Source: Anthracocystis setariae
Taxonomy: Eukaryota > Basidiomycota > Ustilaginomycetes > Ustilaginales > Ustilaginaceae
NCBI GenBank assembly: GCA_928724745.1
Contig: CAKMXJ010000032.1
Location: forward strand, 1,240,001-1,304,000
DNA length: 64,000 nucleotides
Reading direction: 5' to 3'
This document shows, piece by piece, positions 48,490 to 60,543 of this stretch. Below the pieces are notes generated by a model, which did no database searches, had not been told where the DNA came from, and saw nothing but the letters and a program-made list of their open reading frames with translations. The position numbers and the translations under genes are program-made. How positions within the stretch are numbered: the stretch's first letter is position 1; the number at the start of each line of letters is the position of its first letter.

Positions 48490-50832
48490 TCACAGCAAAT
48501 GTTGATGCTGAGCCGCGCCATCCTCAGCGTAGAATTGCCCCTCACCCAAAACCTCCTCACCTGCCGCTGCAGCAGCGCAAAGCTCGTCACGCTCACCCTC
48601 AGGTGAACCAGCCGAGACACTCTCCTCCTCCTCCTCGTCGGAATCCGTATATCCCAATTCTTCAGGCTGCGAAGACGGAATCGCTTCGAAATCAAAATAA
48701 CCGGAGGACAACTCATCCTCCGACACTGAACGGATCGGACGTTGGACGCGCATGATAAGCGCATCGATGTCGACAAAGTTGGCCTCGTTCGTGGCGAATT
48801 TGCGGTGTCGGCGGTCAAAGATGTGCTCGGTAAAGTCCTCGTATTTGACACGGCAGTTCTCGCAGTAGCCTGGCCTCTTGGCTGACGCTGGTCGATTGAT
48901 AGCCCCAGTGCTGACGCTGCGTTGGATGCCCCCACCGACACCTGCTTTTCCATCCCTGTCTTCCAGACCCAGCATCCTACGCACTGTAGCGCCTTGATCA
49001 GCTGCACCACGAGGCATAACAGGGCTACCCACGATCGGACTGTTACCCTCTCGACGGATGCCCAGACCACTTCCGGCGCTTCCGGCCAACACGCTCGCCG
49101 GACTAGCATGAGGAGCGCCCGAGGGACGGTTGGGCGCATTCGACATATGCATCCTGCGGTTGAGCTCGGCCACGCGTCGATTTTGAGGCAATCCTACCGT
49201 GGCACCAGTCTGATTGTCTGTAAAGATGTTGGATGTGGTGGATGCGATGTTGGACGTAATCGACACGCTGTTTCCCGACGCCATGAGGTACTCGTTCTGT
49301 CTTTGATCATTGGTGCGAATCGGCGCAACCTGGGGGCGAAAGGCGGGTCCAAGGTTGGAGCGCACCATATTGTTGAGAGACACCGCTCTGCGAAGGCTCT
49401 GCTGGGCGATGGGTCGGGTGGCGATATGGGAATCACCAATTTCTTCCCTGACCAGGCTCTTCTTGGGCGGATAGTACGTGAACGGACAACGACCTGGCGT
49501 CTTGCCATAGACAACAGGCCAAGGAGGAGGGTCGCCATTGATTCTGCTTTCGCGGGTATGTTTGAATTCCATGCACATGATGGGTCTGTGTTCGAGGGTT
49601 GCATCTTCCACCAGAACGTAGCAAGCCGACTTGTCGAAGTAGTGAAAGTTGGATCTGGCTGTAGCTGGATCGCGTTCAGATGAGCCGTAAACCCTCTCCT
49701 TTTCCAGCATCTGCGACAAGTCCTGCTTTGTAGGTGCCTCCAAATCACGCGGCGACAGCTTCAGCAGGCGCATCATGACATTTTGAAGCTTTTCGAACTG
49801 CCACACCTTGATACCAAAGCCCTGGGCTTTGACAAGGATGTCGTTGGGGCTATACTGGCGAGGTGGTCTCTCTTGAAACGGGTTCCGTTCTGAGAAGAGA
49901 GGGACAGGGCGAGAACGATTGGCAGCGCTGCCGGACTTTACCGAGGAGGTGCGCGTGGCAAGGAAGCTGGGTCGGAAAAGCTTGTGTCGACCCGCTTTCT
50001 CAGCCATGTTGGCAGAAGTCGAAGCGTCTGCGTCCTCGGGAGCAGATTCATCCGGGACGCGCCTGGTGGTGACGACGTGCGTCACTTTCCTTGAGAAGAA
50101 CTGATCGACATGACCGCCAAGTTTGTGAATTAGATTGGTATACTTCCTGGCTGTGGTAGCATCCACCGAGTCGAAATGAAAGATGAACTGGGGAAAGACG
50201 CGAAGATACTTTTGGCGCCATATCTCCTGCTCGCTCTGTCTCCTACGTACTTCAGGCGCAAACTCCTGTGTTGGCTCGCGAAGCGTCCGATTTGTCTTGA
50301 CAGGGGTAGCTATACCAGGTGCAGGAGCTTGCGCTGGTCGACGCGAGTGGACGGTCGGAAGTGCGGTCTGCGTAGGTTGTTGAAGGCGACGTGATTCGTT
50401 GACTTTGATGCTGTTGAGATCGCTGGCCAGAGCGGCACCTACACTTTGCTCTGTGTTGCTGCTGTCTGTGCCTGTTTTGGAGGAACGACTGCGTTTGCTG
50501 GGGCTATCGACGACGACATTGCGGATATGCGACTCTTCGATAGGAACGGCCCGCTTCTTCGGTGTGGCGGTCGGAGGCTGTGGGGGTGCGTTCTCTTGAT
50601 TGGTTCGATCCAGGCCAAGATGGGAGCGCGAGACAAAGCTTGGCAGCCTAGATGCGACGGCTCGAGGACGTACAAAGGATGCTCCTGATACCGTCGCCAA
50701 GCCCTTGGATGGCTGGGGTTGTGCAGACTTGTGGACCAGAGCTCCATCACGGGCCACCGCATCCTGCGTCGACGGGATGTTCTTGACGCTGAGCGGGATG
50801 CGCGAGCCAGGGTGATCTCGTGCGGTGCTCAT
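48490..50832 (-). CDS. Dbf4-like regulatory subunit of Cdc7 kinase
   Basis: A 780-residue activator of the Cdc7 kinase that licenses replication origin firing. Three conserved Dbf4 motifs are present. Motif N near residues 216-255 (FHFDSVDATTARKYTNLIHK, then LGGHVDQFFSRKVTHVVTTR) is a BRCT-like fold. Motif M near 330-355 (KAQGFGIKVWQFEKL) is next. Motif C near 653-685 is the CCHH zinc finger (GYCENCRVKYEDFTEHIFDR, then RHRKFA). The C-terminal region is acidic (DEEEEES). A sequence resembling a destruction box (RSHLGLDRTN near residue 70), with basic and SP sites around it, fits cell-cycle-controlled turnover, which is inference. The ATG at 50832 is the first in frame with a good context. Confidence 0.9.
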   Translation of the reverse strand: MSTARDHPGSRIPLSVKNIPSTQDAVARDGALVHKSAQPQPSKGLATVSGASFVRPRAVASRLPSFVSRSHLGLDRTNQENAPPQPPTATPKKRAVPIEESHIRNVVVDSPSKRSRSSKTGTDSSNTEQSVGAALASDLNSIKVNESRRLQQPTQTALPTVHSRRPAQAPAPGIATPVKTNRTLREPTQEFAPEVRRRQSEQEIWRQKYLRVFPQFIFHFDSVDATTARKYTNLIHKLGGHVDQFFSRKVTHVVTTRRVPDESAPEDADASTSANMAEKAGRHKLFRPSFLATRTSSVKSGSAANRSRPVPLFSERNPFQERPPRQYSPNDILVKAQGFGIKVWQFEKLQNVMMRLLKLSPRDLEAPTKQDLSQMLEKERVYGSSERDPATARSNFHYFDKSACYVLVEDATLEHRPIMCMEFKHTRESRINGDPPPWPVVYGKTPGRCPFTYYPPKKSLVREEIGDSHIATRPIAQQSLRRAVSLNNMVRSNLGPAFRPQVAPIRTNDQRQNEYLMASGNSVSITSNIASTTSNIFTDNQTGATVGLPQNRRVAELNRRMHMSNAPNRPSGAPHASPASVLAGSAGSGLGIRREGNSPIVGSPVMPRGAADQGATVRRMLGLEDRDGKAGVGGGIQRSVSTGAINRPASAKRPGYCENCRVKYEDFTEHIFDRRHRKFATNEANFVDIDALIMRVQRPIRSVSEDELSSGYFDFEAIPSSQPEELGYTDSDEEEEESVSAGSPEGERDELCAAAAAGEEVLGEGQFYAEDGAAQHQHLL

Positions 50833-52040
50833 ATTGACCGTGGCGCCAACAGTCCGCGCGAAGAATGTGATCCTCGCCTAGAAAGTCGATGACCAGCTAG
50901 AAAGGATGGCAGACCCAAAATCTAGACGTGCATAGGCTTGTGGATGGCCCGTAGACGGGTAGTGTTGTAATTGGTAAAGTTGGTATGACAGACGATCTGT
51001 GATACCTGCTCGAACCAGCTACTGAATGCTTGTCGAGTGTATGCGCTCCAAAAGCGAGCTGTATGCGCTGCTGAAGGCGATCGATTCTGCCTAGCGACTG
51101 AGAATGCAAGTGGATGACTTGGCGCGATAATGGAGTGGAGCTGTGTTTGCAGTCAAGTGAACGAGGCGTGATGGGTTAGAACAGAAAGATGTTGCTTCTC
51201 TTGATGGGCTCAAGATATAGGCGACGACGTAGGTGTAGCTGAAGTGGCCGTGGCTGAAGGGGCAAGCAGGTTGGGTGCGCACGAATGATTGGCCGGATGC
51301 AATTGTAGCTGTGTATGCTCGAGTGGTGCAATGCGAGCTCTCGTCCTTGGCAGAAGCAGTAGTTGGTTGACAGGGAAAAGGTGAATGCAGTTGGGGAATC
51401 CAGGAGCGAGGAGAAGTGTGAGTATGCCAACGCTGAGCGTCCAAGGTGACTGCAAAGTGATGGTGACTTCTGGACAACACGAGCTGGAGCCTGAAACCGC
51501 CTCTAGCTCACTCCTGCCTTTGTCTCACTCTCACACCGACAGGCACACGCCCATAACACGCACTTCGGACCAGACACACGATTTTCTGCTGCGCTCAAGT
51601 CACAAAAAAAAAATTCGAGTTCGCGTCTCCACACGCTCGTCTGTCTGCTTTGGAAAAAAAAGTCGATTGCAATTCACTTTAGTACAGCTCGCTTCGACCT
51701 CTTGCACGTTGCCGCCTTACGTTTCTTCAAGGTGGCCTTGCAAGCCGATGGAGTCCAATGAGGCTACTCGAATCTACCTGACGCACAGTACATTGCATGG
51801 GGGCAGAGCCAGTTTATGTACGTGCCAGAGTAGAGGTCTTGTTCGAAAGATGGGTTTCTTTCTGAACCCCTGCTGTTTTGCTTGGGGCCGTCGAATGCCA
51901 ACACATTCTTTGCCGGAAGCTGTGCAGAGCATACAGCGATGATCTCCAGCATGATCGCAGATGAATGCACTTGCTGGTTGCAACGGATCGGTTTCTCGGT
52001 CGGGCTTGGCCAACAAGGTTTCGCATTTACGCCGGGACAA

Positions 52041-52062
52041 AAGACGCGTTTGCTCGCGTCTT
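52041..52062. repeat. Perfect inverted repeat with ACGCG cores
   Basis: AAGACGCG, then six bases, then CGCGTCTT. Each arm contains ACGCG and the left arm reads into ACGCGT, the core of the MCB box used by MBF-type factors in yeast G1/S genes. It is about 1.2 kb from the Dbf4 start, so a regulatory link is only suggestive. Confidence 0.75.
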
Positions 52063-52101
52063 GAACCAAGACCAACACCAGTAGTGCTGCACAGAGTACA
52101 G

Positions 52102-52123
52102 TACAGTACAGTACTGTACTGTA
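52102..52123. repeat. 22-bp perfect TACAGTAC palindrome
   Basis: TACAGTACAGT joined to its reverse complement ACTGTACTGTA. It is the longest copy of a motif scattered through the intergenic DNA of this window. Confidence 0.9.
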
Positions 52124-52383
52124 TCAGTCAAAATTGGGATCGTCACCTCCTCAGATCGGTCAATTGCGGGGCTTGGATCGCGGTCAATTCCCCGATGGAA
52201 CTCAAACTAATGAACACCGCCGAGCATGATCTTACCGTTTCCGATGTCAAAGCTGAGCTGACTTTCAGCTACCGACTATTGTCCGCTGATCTATGGATAT
52301 CGCAGTCTACAGCAGCAGCAAAAGCTCACCACAATCATCAATGCAGTATGCTGTCAATCCTTTCTATTGCGAATATACCAACA

Positions 52384-54021
52384 TCATCGAACTGTGGACA
52401 GGGGCAATGCCGTTGGTGAGCTTCGGTATGTTGGAGAGAGGATTCGCGTCCGCTTTGACGGCGACACGAATTGCAAGCTTGGAGTTGCGTTCTCCTTGTA
52501 TACACAAGATGATTCGTGAGCATCCATAGGCCTATCTCTCTTTGTTGGAGTTGCCGCTGCGATGGCTCCGGCGGTTTGTCTTTTCCCGGCAGGTGAAGTT
52601 CGTGGCGCAGCTTCCCGCTTGCATGTAGCTTCAGTTGATTCTGCAACAAGCCTGTTCACTTCTGCCATGGCCCTCGAGACATTTGGGGGGGCCAGTGGCT
52701 TCCACCCGTCTTTCACTCCAAACACGCCCCACGGAGAAGATGTTGGACTCATCTTGTGGCCCTTGGGTCGGCTGGACTTCTTTCCAGAGCCGGTATCGAG
52801 CCTAAACATGGGTCTTGACTTGTTGAGCGGCGTCTTGGCAGCTTCCATCCGTTTCTTGGTGGCTGTCGAACAAGGAGACGCCTTGATGTGCGCTGTACAG
52901 CCATCCTGCGGTGAGCTTGTCTTGAGCGAGCTCGCTGATTTCTTCGTCTTTGGGCGTGTGGGTGTAGTAGCGATGTCGAATACCTGGGAAGACTTGACCA
53001 TTGGTGTCAGCCCTGTGTGCCTGTTTGGCCCTTTCTGGCGTCTCGCGGGTGAAAGATCCTGCAACCTTGCCGAATGCTTGCCACTTTCGCAGAGGGTAGC
53101 TGCAAAGGGCTGGGCTGCTCTCTCATCCAGATAGATGCCAAGCCCATTCAAACCCGGTACCTTAGGGAGGCTCGTAACCAGTCTCGACATCGCAGCCCTT
53201 TCGTCTACGAGCTCCCCTTCCGTCAGCTTAGCTCTAGTTTTCGAAGCACGTGTAGTACTCCACAACGAGCTTCGAGAGCATCTGAGCGGGACTTGAGCAC
53301 CTTGTTTCTGCCGTGTCTGCGTTACAAAGTAACCCTGGGTCTGAACACCTATCAGCGGCGCTCCTGGACATCTTGGAGACTCTCTATTGCCGCTTGACGG
53401 TAGATCGAATGTAAACGAGGTTCGTGATGCAGCTTGAGGTGTCCTTTCCCCGTCGCTGGGGTTCAACTTGTCGAACGAGCGGTGGTGTGGTGAGATAGCC
53501 GTGGGAGACACTGTCGTCTCCTCACAGGGGGCATCGAAGTAAGGCGACAATGGTGTAGCAGGGGGACCAAGCGATCCAGGCCGTCCCTCAAGGCAAAAAG
53601 ATGTCCTCCAGCGCCTTTCCCAGCTGGAAGAAGCCGAAGACACAGAGCCAGTGCGTCGCATACTTTCACCTCCTCGGTCTGATACCATTGAGCCAAACAT
53701 GTTGAGATCACTACTAGGAGGCGAGAGAATGTCTCGGTCGAAGAGATCGCTGAGGCTTGGAAGGCGCTCCATTCGTACGCTGGGCGGACTGCCATTCGAA
53801 AGACTGGAAGGAGTCGAAGGCAAGGCCAGATAATGATGACGAAGGCGATCCACTGATCGTGATGAATCACAAAAGACATCCTCTACATGGCCCAACGACA
53901 TGGAGCTGTTGAAAGAAGGCGACGGCACGGTCTTTTCTTGAGAACTCCTTCGGCCAAACAGTATGTTGGAGGGCCGAGGGCGTCCCTGGCGATTTGCTGA
54001 GAACGATGGAAAGGAGTTCAT
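52384..54021 (-). CDS. Disordered KEN-box protein, function unknown
   Basis: A 545-residue single-exon protein, MNSFPSFSANRQGR start. It is Ser/Pro/Arg-rich with many SP and TP sites, compatible with phosphorylation by CDK. A canonical KEN box (VYKENATPSL) lies near the C-terminus, followed by basic residues and SP sites (SPSKRTRILSP). An ordered island near residues 425-450 reads SSPWGVFGVKDGWKPLAPP. Together these resemble substrates of the anaphase-promoting complex, but I recognise no family and the role is inference. The neighbours Dbf4 and borealin are cell-cycle genes, though gene order in fungi need not reflect function. The long clean frame argues that it is expressed. Confidence 0.78.
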   Translation of the reverse strand: MNSFPSFSANRQGRPRPSNILFGRRSSQEKTVPSPSFNSSMSLGHVEDVFCDSSRSVDRLRHHYLALPSTPSSLSNGSPPSVRMERLPSLSDLFDRDILSPPSSDLNMFGSMVSDRGGESMRRTGSVSSASSSWERRWRTSFCLEGRPGSLGPPATPLSPYFDAPCEETTVSPTAISPHHRSFDKLNPSDGERTPQAASRTSFTFDLPSSGNRESPRCPGAPLIGVQTQGYFVTQTRQKQGAQVPLRCSRSSLWSTTRASKTRAKLTEGELVDERAAMSRLVTSLPKVPGLNGLGIYLDERAAQPFAATLCESGKHSARLQDLSPARRQKGPNRHTGLTPMVKSSQVFDIATTPTRPKTKKSASSLKTSSPQDGCTAHIKASPCSTATKKRMEAAKTPLNKSRPMFRLDTGSGKKSSRPKGHKMSPTSSPWGVFGVKDGWKPLAPPNVSRAMAEVNRLVAESTEATCKREAAPRTSPAGKRQTAGAIAAATPTKRDRPMDAHESSCVYKENATPSLQFVSPSKRTRILSPTYRSSPTALPLSTVR

Positions 54022-56852
54022 GGTAGCTTTGTGTATTCGCTAAGTCGATCTCGAGAGTGACGGAATTTGTTGATGCTTGGACAGATCTTATTTTTTGGTA
54101 CAGTGGAGACGTAAAGGATTGGATAGCTGCTTTATCGTCGTGCTTGGGGATGGAGAATTGAAGCCGAGCCGAGTCGAATGACCAAGTTGAATGGACCTAT
54201 TCGGACCGCACTGCGATCCTGAACAGGGTCGAATAGGATGCTAAAATTTGTATGAGAGCCTGAGATGGAGCTAAGCAGACAAAATACGTATTCAGTGAGC
54301 TCGTTCGCTGACCGTTCGATGTATGGGAGGGTAAAAAGTAAATGGTACCGGTGCTCGTAGGGAAGCATGCGGAAGCTTTGGCATTATATCGTCTGGCAGA
54401 TATCTGCAACACAGCCGTCTAGGTCAATCAAGGCAGGCTAGCCCCCACAGCGGATGTAGAAGCCCTCCCTCGGTCAGCGGCTAAGGTCTCGGATATCTTT
54501 CTTTCTCGCCGTCACTCTGTTGACATCGCCTGAATCAGCCAAGAATCACGGGCAAGTTGCCAAGGTGATAAGCCCGGCCACTGACGAGTGTTCCAACTCG
54601 TAGTAAAAGCGAGCGATGTACCGTACCTTTTGGGGAGCATATCGCCTGACAGAGCAAATGAAGCTATGCGATCCAAATAACACGAACGACAACATGGTTT
54701 AAAACCTTCTTTCTTCGTAAGACAGGATGGTCGAGGTGTAAAAGTGAGTGCAAGAGTTCCTCGCTTAGCATCAACGGAGACGATGAAGGCTTTTTGACTT
54801 GGATATGGACAGTGACGGGCGATGCACGGCAAACAGAGACGATCGGAACGGCTGAGGCACAAATTTTGAGTCAAAAGGACATGATGACCTGAAGTGCCAG
54901 TCATATCAAATCCACCTGTCGAACTTGGCACGCAGCTCACCGGCTCCATCGGAATTTCAGGCAATCTGCTTGGAATGGTGGTGGACCATACACGCCAAAT
55001 GCACGCGCGCATTCAAGCCAGTAGTCTCGGAGGCCTGGGTTTGGCGTTTGCCATTTCAGCCACCAGCAAGGACCCTGACCTTGAAGCACTTGTTTCAGAT
55101 ATGTTTTCTTCCGTTGCACCACCCCCTTGTGGTCATGGTTGTCAGACAACATAGACACTCCGGACAGCCATGGCGTCGAGGTGCGGACGTTCATGTCACT
55201 CGAGCGCGCGGAACCACTTTATGCTGAAGATTGCGAAGGCCGCCTGATCTAGTCTCACAAGCCAGCTTGGAATCTGTAGCATTCTTTACAGTCAAGCCGA
55301 AGCTCGCTAGAGGCAATAAGAGGTCGAAGCGGCAAAAACACCAACTTCACCTCGTGCCTGCGCTTGCATAAGCGGGCTAGATGACGGCCAAGGTGTCGAG
55401 ACTGTGTTGCGCGGACTCATTCCTAGTGAGCGATTTGTTTGTTGGAACAGAAAGAGAATTGCACCGTCATTGTCTCTCTGCATTTCCAATGTATGCACAT
55501 GCGATGTCAAGAATGCTCGTCACAGCAAGCATCTTTGGCAATGCAGGCAGACGATCGAATGCTACAAAGTTCGTCGTTGGCGACGGCAGCAAAGTAATTG
55601 CTCTCGTTGCAGCTTTCGTACATCAAGCACTTAATGGCTCCATGTGATACGGATCTAGGATCTCGAAGGCCGGAATCACTTCGAAAGGGTTTTCGCCCTC
55701 ACTCGAGAACTGGAAACAGCACGGGTATCAGCGGGGCAGAGCACAGATGAGGAGGCGGCGTAGCACTATCATGCATCGTACCTCCCGAAGATCTGCAGCA
55801 TCGGTCATTCTTGTGATATAGTGCGTCTACACCGACACTGTTCGGCAGCAGCCATATCTTGTAAAGTTCCGTAAGCCGGCGCTGGCGGTCTCGCCAGCGG
55901 TATCTGTAGTTCAGTGCTGCACAGAGGTGTACTGAGTACGGTACCGTCGTATTCGCTGTCGCGCAGGTGTGAGCTGGAAGAGTAGCTGTTTCCGTGGAAT
56001 TTAGAATTCAGACGACACTTACTTACCGCATTGTGTAGAACTTCATAACAAAATGTTGAAAAGGAGGATTAGACCAGGATGCTTGTTCTACGTGGCTGAA
56101 GCGTTCCGGTGTTGGTCTTTTCTAATCCAATCCAAAGAAGGCGGTTTCATGTTTTCAAGTTGCTTGTAATCAGCACTACTTCGCTTCCGTCGAAATCTCT
56201 AAAAGAAAGGTTACAAGATTTCGAAGTCAAAATTGGCACAGGCTTTAGCAGCCCTTATGGAGAATTTGAAAGTTGAAAATTGACGCGCAGCTTACTTTGT
56301 ATTTCAGCCAGGCGCTTGCTTTGAAGTTCGAAAGCGTTGGCTTTTGGATCGCCACGATAGGCAGAGGCTACGCAGCTCGGAGACGCAGCTTCGAGACAAC
56401 CTTCTGGCTCCCGTCGAGAGGGGCACCTAGCAGAAGATGCACGCTCACGCCGCCCGCTGGGCAGAGTTTGTTTCGCTCGCTCGCTCGCTTGCTCACCTCA
56501 CCTCGCCTCATTCACTGTTGTTCAAGGCTGCTCCCCGCGTCGATTGCAATTTCCATCGTCATCACCATCATCTTCCACGTCGACCCTGGACTCCTCCGCT
56601 CTTTCCTTTGACGGTTTCAGTCCTTCCACCACCCTCCCACCTTCGTCTCCGTCTATTGTTCGTATCAGCATCACTCGATCCGCCCGCGTTCGCTATTTGC
56701 CTTCAGTCATCCGATTTGTGCCAGCTGCAAGAAACTTTTTGCTAATCTACATCGACCCGACCTTTGTTTTTCGACCATCACACCCTCTTTGATCACCTTT
56801 ACTATTTATAGTTCCTCAAGCCTTCTCGGTCTAGAGAAATCTCTTCATCAAA
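54022..56852. other. 2.8 kb without a convincing gene
   Basis: A set of weak open frames on both strands (54512-55012 minus, 54894-55154 plus, 55381-55647 plus) shows no domain, no repeat and no consistent coding bias. The right end (56460-56850) is a pyrimidine-rich leader of the ARF gene with TCGC-type repeats near 56470. A TACTGAGTACGGTACC element lies near 55930. A spliced small gene cannot be excluded. Confidence 0.5.
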
Positions 56853-57917
<1,065 letters not shown>

Positions 57918-59308
57918 ATGGAGACTCGCGTCTCTGGCGTGCTTAGCTTTGTTTCCAGGTAATCGAAGCTTGGTGCGTTTTACGAACCTAGAACAACATC
58001 ATCACATCCGGCCGATGGTTTGAGTCATGACGAATCTGGACGAAGCCCTCGGCGAAGGACTGAAAATGTGGATAATCCAGTCGCCGCATCTTAGTGCCCA
58101 TTGCGCAATTCACCCGAATCAGAACCACCTTACAGTAGAGACGAAGCAAAGCAGTCTGTGCATCGATGGAGTCTGCAATCGCGATGCCTTACGACGACGA
58201 ACGTATCTCTTTCGGTGTCGGGAGTTGGGATGCCAGAGGTCTGACGCCGTCCAGAAAATGCAGAGTTGAGACAGCTCGTGCGAAACACGTCGTTCGATGC
58301 GATGAATCGAGTCGTAGTGAGGTAACGAATGGTAGAGAGAGAGGCGATCGGCGATAGATCGTCGCCTCAGCGTGCTTTATGAGTTGAGAGAAACACACGT
58401 GGTGCAGTTGATGGAGGCTTCAATGCGTTGGATCATCGACAGTCTTCAGGGCTCAAGGCTTCTTGGAGCTTGGCCGTGCCCCAAGTTTCCCAAAACATCA
58501 GAACTTGGCGCTCTCTGTCTCTCTCTCTCTCTCTCTTTCCTCAGCATCTCTGTTTGATCGAATTTCCTTCGTCTGTTCAGATCCAGCGCTGACAGGAACA
58601 TCCAACGTCAACAGACAGACAGACAATGACCAAAATATGTGGCATCAAGATACAAGCTTTTTGATACCGTGTGACTGCGGCCGGTTTAGAACGCTAAGTC
58701 AAGACAACCAAGGTTGCCGAAGTCTTCCTGGATTAGAGCGTTGGACTGATTGTACGATATCTTGGATCTCCTTTCTGAGACAGGATGTTGGATGGCGAAA
58801 TGATACTACTCTACTGTATGCTTCGGTGCGAATCAATTGCACTTCTGATGGCTCGAGGGAACGGATGTTCGGAAGCACTTCTTTGCACAGTCGCAGGTGC
58901 GGGAGCCCCTTGTTGCCCAAATTCGGCAGCAGAGCAGCAGCAGCACCACCCGGCGTCGCGTGTTGAAAATCAAACAATCAAGGGATCACACAGCCCCTTA
59001 TCTATTCGACTTGGTCTTGCTCCACATTAGAGAGGTTTTGGTGACCCCTCGTACGGGTGGTGGTGGTGCTCCTAACGAGTTTTTTTTCAGAGTCCGTCGT
59101 CGTTGTGCATGTTCGACCACCCCCAGGACAGTTCAGACTCCGTTATTGGGGTGTAACGTACTAATGGCTAGCACCCCAACAACTCCGTTGAGGTGGTGAA
59201 GCAATTCAAGCGTGTGATTATGCCTGTAGGAAGTGTGAGCGTTGTGATCCGTCTGTGAAGTGAGTACTAGTACTACCATGATCTCGACGACGTCGCTTGC
59301 CCGCCATC
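57918..59308. other. Intergenic region between ARF1 and the Harbinger transposase
   Basis: No convincing gene. It contains a CT microsatellite (58511-58536), a CAGA repeat near 58612, and a block of short direct and inverted repeats at 59127-59200 just upstream of the transposase. The left boundary of the transposon should lie here, but I could not identify terminal inverted repeats or target-site duplications by eye. Confidence 0.5.
59129..59200. repeat. Subterminal-type short direct and inverted repeats
   Basis: GTTATTGGGGTG at about 59142 is matched by the inverted CACCCCAACAAC at about 59172. ACTCCGTT occurs twice in direct orientation (near 59137 and 59182), each followed by a G-rich TGG/GTG word. 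The block lies 110-180 bases upstream of the transposase ATG, where transposase-binding sites are often clustered. Assignment to the element is inference. Confidence 0.5.
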
Positions 59309-60508
59309 ATGCAGCCCAGCTCCATCGCCGCACAAGCTCGCAGACGCCAAATACGCATGCTTGTAATGCTCGCTATCGTCTCGCGGAGGTTAGCTCCAAC
59401 TCGCCTTCGGCCGCAGCTCTATACATCAATTGCAAGGCACTTTGACGAAACTCACTTTGCGTCTGTGTTTGGTGTTGGCATCGACGAGTTCAATCACATC
59501 CACAACGTACTGCTTCTCCCAAACCCTATTAGAACGGCAATACAAGATGTGATTGACAGCAAAACGGCTCTGTTGATGTACTTGGCGTATCTCCGAGGCT
59601 ATCAGCTTCGAGACCTGGAAGCTCACTTCGGATGGGGGAAGAGTCGCTGCAGCAGAATCATCCATGTTGTCAGCGAGACGATGTACAAGATGTGGGGCCG
59701 CCATCTCGATGCCACCAGCACACGCCACAACCTCCTCCGTCCCGATCGTCTGGACTACTACGCCGAAGCAATCAAGCGGAAGACCAGCAGGCCGAAGTTC
59801 TGGGGCGCCGTGGATGGTACCGTTCGCCCAATAGCAATGCCAGTCATTGATCAGGAAGATTCATATAACGGTCATAAGCGTGTGCATGCATTGAAGTATC
59901 AGTTTATTGCCACGCCCGACGGTCTGTTGTTCACATCGCCTCCATATCCCGGACGCCGAGCTGATGGTTACCTCGTATCGGAGGAGAAGCTGGTTCAATG
60001 GGCGATTGCGAACGCTCGAGGAGAAGATGGTACGCCGCGCTACCTCTACGGCGACCAGGCATATGGAAACTCGGCGGCAATCATCAGCCCGTTCAAGGGG
60101 AACTTCATCACTCGGCCTGAGTTCCTCACCAACAAGATCATGAGTAAGTATCGCATTACCGTGGAGTGGGGCATTGGCCAGGTATCAATGCAGTGGAGCC
60201 GATTTCGAGACAAACAGTGGCAGCGGACAGGACTAACACCATGCGGTCGGGACTTCATGAATGGTACGCTGCTCAGGAACGCCAAGACGTGCTACAAGGG
60301 CGGGAATCAGATTGGATACAAGCTGCATTGTCGACCGCCAAGTCTGGAGGAGTATTTCTCTCCAGCGAGCGTTGTATTGCCTTGCATTGATCGCGACGAG
60401 CTGGTGGAGGAACCTCAGGATCGCGAACACGGTGAATCAGTGCTCAACGATGCCGACGAGCTTGCAGACATTGACATGGATGCGCCTCATGTACACCAAG
60501 AACTATGA
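59309..60508 (+). mobile_element. PIF/Harbinger-type transposase gene, apparently intact
   Basis: A 399-residue DDE endonuclease of the Harbinger (DDE_4) superfamily. The N-terminal part (DSKTALLMYLAYLRGYQLRD, then LEAHFGWGKSRCSRIIHVV) is the helix-turn-helix-like region. Catalytic acidic residues are Asp169 in FWGAVDGTVRP, Asp249 in YLYGDQAYGNS and Glu286 in ITVEWGIGQV; the 36-residue spacing of the last two is normal for the family. The frame has no stop or frameshift. I use the ATG at 59309; the frame extends a few codons upstream from a TTG. The gene is tail-to-tail with the Myb-like partner expected for Harbinger elements. The element may be recent, but ends and target duplications were not resolved, so autonomy is unproven. 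Confidence 0.9.
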
Positions 60509-60543
60509 TTGCAATGCAAAGTAACTATATACAAGAATGCTAG

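Larger units (their letters stand above)
50833..52383. other. Intergenic region with palindromes, 1.55 kb
   Basis: Promoter of Dbf4 and 3' flank of the next minus-strand gene. It carries two perfect palindromic elements (52041-52062 and 52102-52123). A minus-strand frame of 104 codons near 51764-52078 contains Cys-rich segments but has no family resemblance, so I do not call it a gene. Confidence 0.45.

Noticed and set aside
50595..50625. GGTTCGATCC resembling a tRNA B box
   Set aside because: It is inside the Dbf4 coding frame and no matching A box or cloverleaf arms are present.
51764..52078. 104-codon Cys-containing minus-strand frame that could be a small secreted protein
   Set aside because: No convincing signal peptide at its start and no regular cysteine spacing; overlapping frames are equally open.
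54512..55012. 166-codon minus-strand frame upstream of the KEN-box gene
   Set aside because: No domain, no bias and no supporting splice structure; kept only as part of the gene-poor region.
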